Positions 13,128-14,621 of a stretch of DNA of 14,621 nt are shown in pieces. This DNA is from Baffinella frigidus (Eukaryota; Cryptophyceae; Cryptomonadales; Baffinellaceae). A program made the position numbers and the translations under genes. Position 1 is the first letter of the stretch, and every line of letters begins with the position of its first letter. The stretch spans positions 120,460 through 135,080 of the forward strand of contig MU646624.1 of NCBI GenBank assembly GCA_026770585.1. Reading direction: 5' to 3'. The notes beneath the pieces were generated by a model. It was given only the letters and a program-made list of their open reading frames with translations. It searched no databases and was not told the origin of the DNA.

Positions 13128-13182
13128 GGAGGACGAGGACGATCACGTTATCCTCTGACTCGGTGTCCAGTCCCGAGGCGGG
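13128..13182 (-). pseudogene. PP2C C-terminal exon fragment, copy 3
   Basis: Minus-strand reading LDTESEDNVIVLVLPLC, then TAG and GTCGAC at the place where copy 2 has AAG and the donor GTGCGG. Its 5' part is replaced by a minisatellite unit. A Thr-to-Ile change in the DN-x-T motif and the stop both argue for decay. Confidence 0.55.
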
Positions 13183-13207
13183 CCTATCAGGGTCCCGAGG
13201 CGGGCCT

Positions 13208-13245
13208 AAACCCTACACCCTAAACCCGAAACCCTGAACCCTAGC
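13208..13245 (-). repeat. Short telomere-type tract, opposite orientation to the main array
   Basis: Four to five degenerate CCCTAAA units on the plus strand, i.e. TTTAGGG on the minus strand, embedded between minisatellite units. Confidence 0.8.
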
Positions 13246-13293
13246 CCCTATCGATCCCGAAGCGGGCCTATCTGTCCCGAGGCGGGCCCGCAC

Positions 13294-13377
13294 CTTGCAG
13301 AGATGAAGGACGAGGACGGTGACATTGTCTTCTGACTCGGCATCCAGCGCCCCCATCGCCACTTGCTCCGCCGCAAC
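13294..13377 (-). pseudogene. PP2C protein phosphatase C-terminal exon, copy 2 (complete)
   Basis: On the minus strand an 84-base, 28-codon open segment is bounded by CTTTGCAG on its 5' side and AAG/GTGCGG on its 3' side, i.e. by good splice acceptor and donor sites. The peptide begins VAAEQVAMGAL and continues DAESEDNVTVLVLHLCK. S-x-DN-(V/I)-T-V-x-V is the conserved last motif of PPM/PP2C Ser/Thr phosphatases, whose Asp binds a catalytic metal ion, usually preceded by an Ala-rich helix as here. No other PP2C motif (for example DGHGG or GDSR) is seen in the window, so this is an isolated exon or the end of a gene lying mostly outside or destroyed. Confidence 0.6.
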
Positions 13378-13415
13378 CTGCAAAGCGCCGGGCAAACATC
13401 AGGAGTGCCGTTGGA

Positions 13416-13507
13416 TGGGCCCGCCTCAGGACGGATTGGTGGATAGGCCCGCCTCGGGGCGGATAGGCCCGCCTCAGGAGGGCCGTGGAATAGGCCCGCC
13501 TCAGGAC
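13416..13507 (+). repeat. GC-rich minisatellite, third array
   Basis: Four GGCCCGCCTC(A/G)GG units with TGGATAG-type linkers. The last unit joins PP2C copy 1 exactly within its DNVTV codons, so a minisatellite unit replaces the rest of that exon. Confidence 0.87.
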
Positions 13508-13737
13508 GGTGACGTTGTCCTCCGACTCGGCGTCCAGCGCGCCCATTGCTACTTTAATAGGGCAACGGCCTGAAAATGGGGTAGTGAGGCCTACGGGATT
13601 GCCTAGGACCTCCTACCGTAGGCCGAGACTTTTTGGTCCTAGGATCCCTCGGCCTACGGTAGGAGGTTCTAGGCAATGCCGTATGCCTAACTAACCCATT
13701 TTCAGGCCGTTAGCCTATGAACTTGTTCAGCCGCCAC
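13504..13737 (-). pseudogene. PP2C C-terminal exon, copy 1, split by a foldback insertion
   Basis: Minus strand: CCGCAG at 13738-13743 precedes GTGGCGGCTGAACAAG (13737-13722). The element at 13555-13720 then intervenes, and coding similarity resumes at 13554 with AAGTAGCAATGGGCGCGCTG, DAESEDNVTV, ending at about 13504 in a minisatellite unit. The two halves correspond to VAAEQV and VAMGAL in the uninterrupted copy at 13294-13377, so the insertion point is unambiguous. The insertion and the truncated end make this copy non-functional. Confidence 0.6.
13555..13720. mobile_element. Family C foldback element (166 bp) with ACTT target duplication
   Basis: Almost the whole element is one imperfect palindrome: left end TAATAGGGCAACGGCCTGAA, right end the complement of TCATAGGCTAACGGCCTGAA. 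Inside, CCTAGGACCTCCTACCGTAG is mirrored around a GACTTTTTGGTCC centre. It is flanked by ACTT at 13551-13554 and again at 13721-13724. The flanking DNA is a PP2C exon fragment with an uninterrupted relative next door, which confirms that ACTT is single in the empty site. No coding capacity; superfamily not assigned. Confidence 0.88.
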
Positions 13738-13750
13738 CTGCGGACGGATA

Positions 13751-13955
13751 GAGCCAATCTGGTAGGACTTGGCCAGCGCGAACTTCGAAGTTACAAGATT
13801 GCGAACTTCTAGATGGACCCGTTTGGACATTTAGTGTTTTAAATTCAAATTTTGCAGTACAAATCATGGTGTTTACTAATAATTACGGTCCATCTAGAAG
13901 TTCGCAATCTTGCAACTTCAAAGTTCGCGCTGGCCAAGTCCTACCAGATTGGCTC
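13751..13955. mobile_element. Family D MITE (205 bp) with 68-bp inverted repeats and TA duplication
   Basis: Terminal inverted repeats 13751-13818 and 13888-13955, starting GAGCCAATCTGGTAGGACTT, differ at about two positions; the ~70-base centre is AT-rich. TA flanks both ends (13749-13750, 13956-13957). Removing the element and one TA joins GGA-TA-GGCCCGCCTCGGGA, exactly a unit of the local minisatellite, which demonstrates the insertion. The near-identical arms suggest recent arrival. Long inverted repeats and TA duplication fit a Tc1/mariner-type MITE. Confidence 0.92.
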
Positions 13956-14039
13956 TAGGCCCGCCTCGGGACATCGTGCGTGGGAGAGGGGGGGGGGGGT
14001 GACAGGCCCGCCTCCGGACGGAGATGAGTGGGAGAGAGC

Positions 14040-14099
14040 GAGGGAGAGGAAGCTGGGGCGAGACAGCGTTGCGCATGCCCCCCACTTGTTGCATGGTCC

Positions 14100-14102
<3 letters not shown>
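14040..14102 (+). repeat. Direct repeat before GA tract, copy 1
   Basis: GAGGGAGAGGAAGCTGGGG, CGAGACAGCGTTGCGCATGC, CCCCCACTTGTTGCATGGTC, CAG, then GA repeats. Recurs at 14401-14465. On the minus strand both copies read MQQVGGM(V)RNAVSPQ before a possible splice-like CAG, but there is not enough to call an exon. Confidence 0.8.
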
Positions 14103-14130
<28 letters not shown>

Positions 14131-14154
14131 GAGCGGGAGAGAGAGAGCGCGCGC

Positions 14155-14185
<31 letters not shown>

Positions 14186-14380
14186 AGAGCAAGAGAGAGA
14201 GAGCGCGCGCGAGAGAGAGCGAGAGAGCGAGAGAGAGAGAGAGAGGGAGAGAGAGAGAGCGAGAGAGAGCGAGAGAGAGCGAGGGAGAGAGCGAGGGAGA
14301 GAGCGAGAGAGTGAGAGAGCGAGAGAGAGCGAGCGAGAGAGCGAGAGAAAGAGAGAGCGAGAGAGAGAGAGAGAGGGAGG
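14101..14380. repeat. GA microsatellite
   Basis: (GA)n with many GCGA and GGGA interruptions and GCGCGC spots. Long open frames across it in several frames and on both strands are composition artefacts. Confidence 0.97.
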
Positions 14381-14400
14381 GTGAAAGGGAGGGTGAAAGG

Positions 14401-14465
14401 GAGGGAGAGGAACCTGGGGTGATACAGCGTTGCGAACCATGCCCCCCACCTGTTGCATGGTCCAG
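14401..14465 (+). repeat. Direct repeat before GA tract, copy 2
   Basis: Second copy of the 14040-14102 module, about 361 bp downstream. It has an extra 'AAC' making GCGAACCATGC and a few substitutions, and is again followed by GA repeats, so the whole (module plus GA tract) is the repeating unit. Confidence 0.8.
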
Positions 14466-14488
14466 CGAGAGAGAGAGAGAGAGGGAGC

Positions 14489-14567
<79 letters not shown>

Positions 14568-14581
14568 AGAGAGAGAGAGAG

Positions 14582-14621
<40 letters not shown>
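14466..14621. repeat. GA microsatellite, running off the window end
   Basis: Purest GA array of the window, still continuing at the last base. Its length in an assembly is not reliable. Confidence 0.97.

Larger units (their letters stand above)
13085..13292 (-). repeat. Minisatellite units in inverse orientation, with telomere-type tract
   Basis: TCCCGAGGCGGGCC units (the reverse of those at 5050 and 12146) at about 13092, 13171, 13192, 13254 and 13275. Between them at 13208-13245 is a short C-strand telomere tract (CCCTACACCCTAAACCC and variants). On the minus strand these units surround the PP2C exon fragments, like intron filler. Confidence 0.85.

Noticed and set aside
13955-14458. Arg/Glu and Ser/Leu repeat proteins at the window end
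   Set aside because: Microsatellite artefact as above.

Overview
The window looks like nuclear DNA from a microbial eukaryote, most likely an alga or related protist. The reasons are a long interstitial array of the TTTAGGG telomere repeat, two GC-rich intron-free genes with eukaryotic RING/SAP/TRAF-MATH architecture, AATAAA-type poly(A) signals, foldback transposons with target-site duplications, and very many GA/CA microsatellites. The organism is inferred from these features only; I cannot name a species. There are no ribosomal or tRNA genes, no CRISPR array and no bacterial operon structure.

Layout. Positions 1-600 are low-complexity, with a long pyrimidine tract. Positions 609-1241 (minus strand) hold a broken, unrecognised gene with a zinc-knuckle-like motif. 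Positions 1343-2479 (plus) encode a 378-residue RING-SAP-TRAF zinc finger-coiled coil-MATH protein. From 2480 to about 5430 there is repeat-rich DNA with four ~118-bp foldback elements (family A), two ~95-100-bp foldback elements (family B), a duplicated GA-bearing module and a 20-bp GC-rich minisatellite. From 5485 to 5912 there is an unusual interrupted GA array, followed by degenerate TTTAGGG repeats to about 6850. Positions 6860-8530 are AT-richer repeated DNA with a 74-bp perfect palindrome. Positions 8858-10222 (plus) encode a 454-residue paralogue of the first gene. From 10223 to about 12340 the flank of the first gene is recapitulated, with three more family A elements. Positions 12350-13750 carry, on the minus strand, repeated gene fragments: four copies of a PP2C-phosphatase C-terminal exon and three copies of a second putative exon. 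They are interleaved with the minisatellite and with three kinds of foldback insertion. The window ends in GA microsatellite.

How the parts relate. The two RING/MATH genes and much of what follows each of them are colinear, so the window is best read as a roughly 3.5-4 kb segmental duplication whose copies start 7.5 kb apart and which later gained insertions. The shorter paralogue lacks an 85-codon block of TRAF zinc fingers, bounded in the longer gene by a 6-bp direct repeat. The two proteins are probably ubiquitin ligases or adaptors with a nuclear/nucleic-acid-binding SAP motif. The rest looks like subtelomere-type DNA being reshaped by small non-autonomous transposons. For two of these (13555-13720 and 13751-13955) the pre-insertion target can be read directly.
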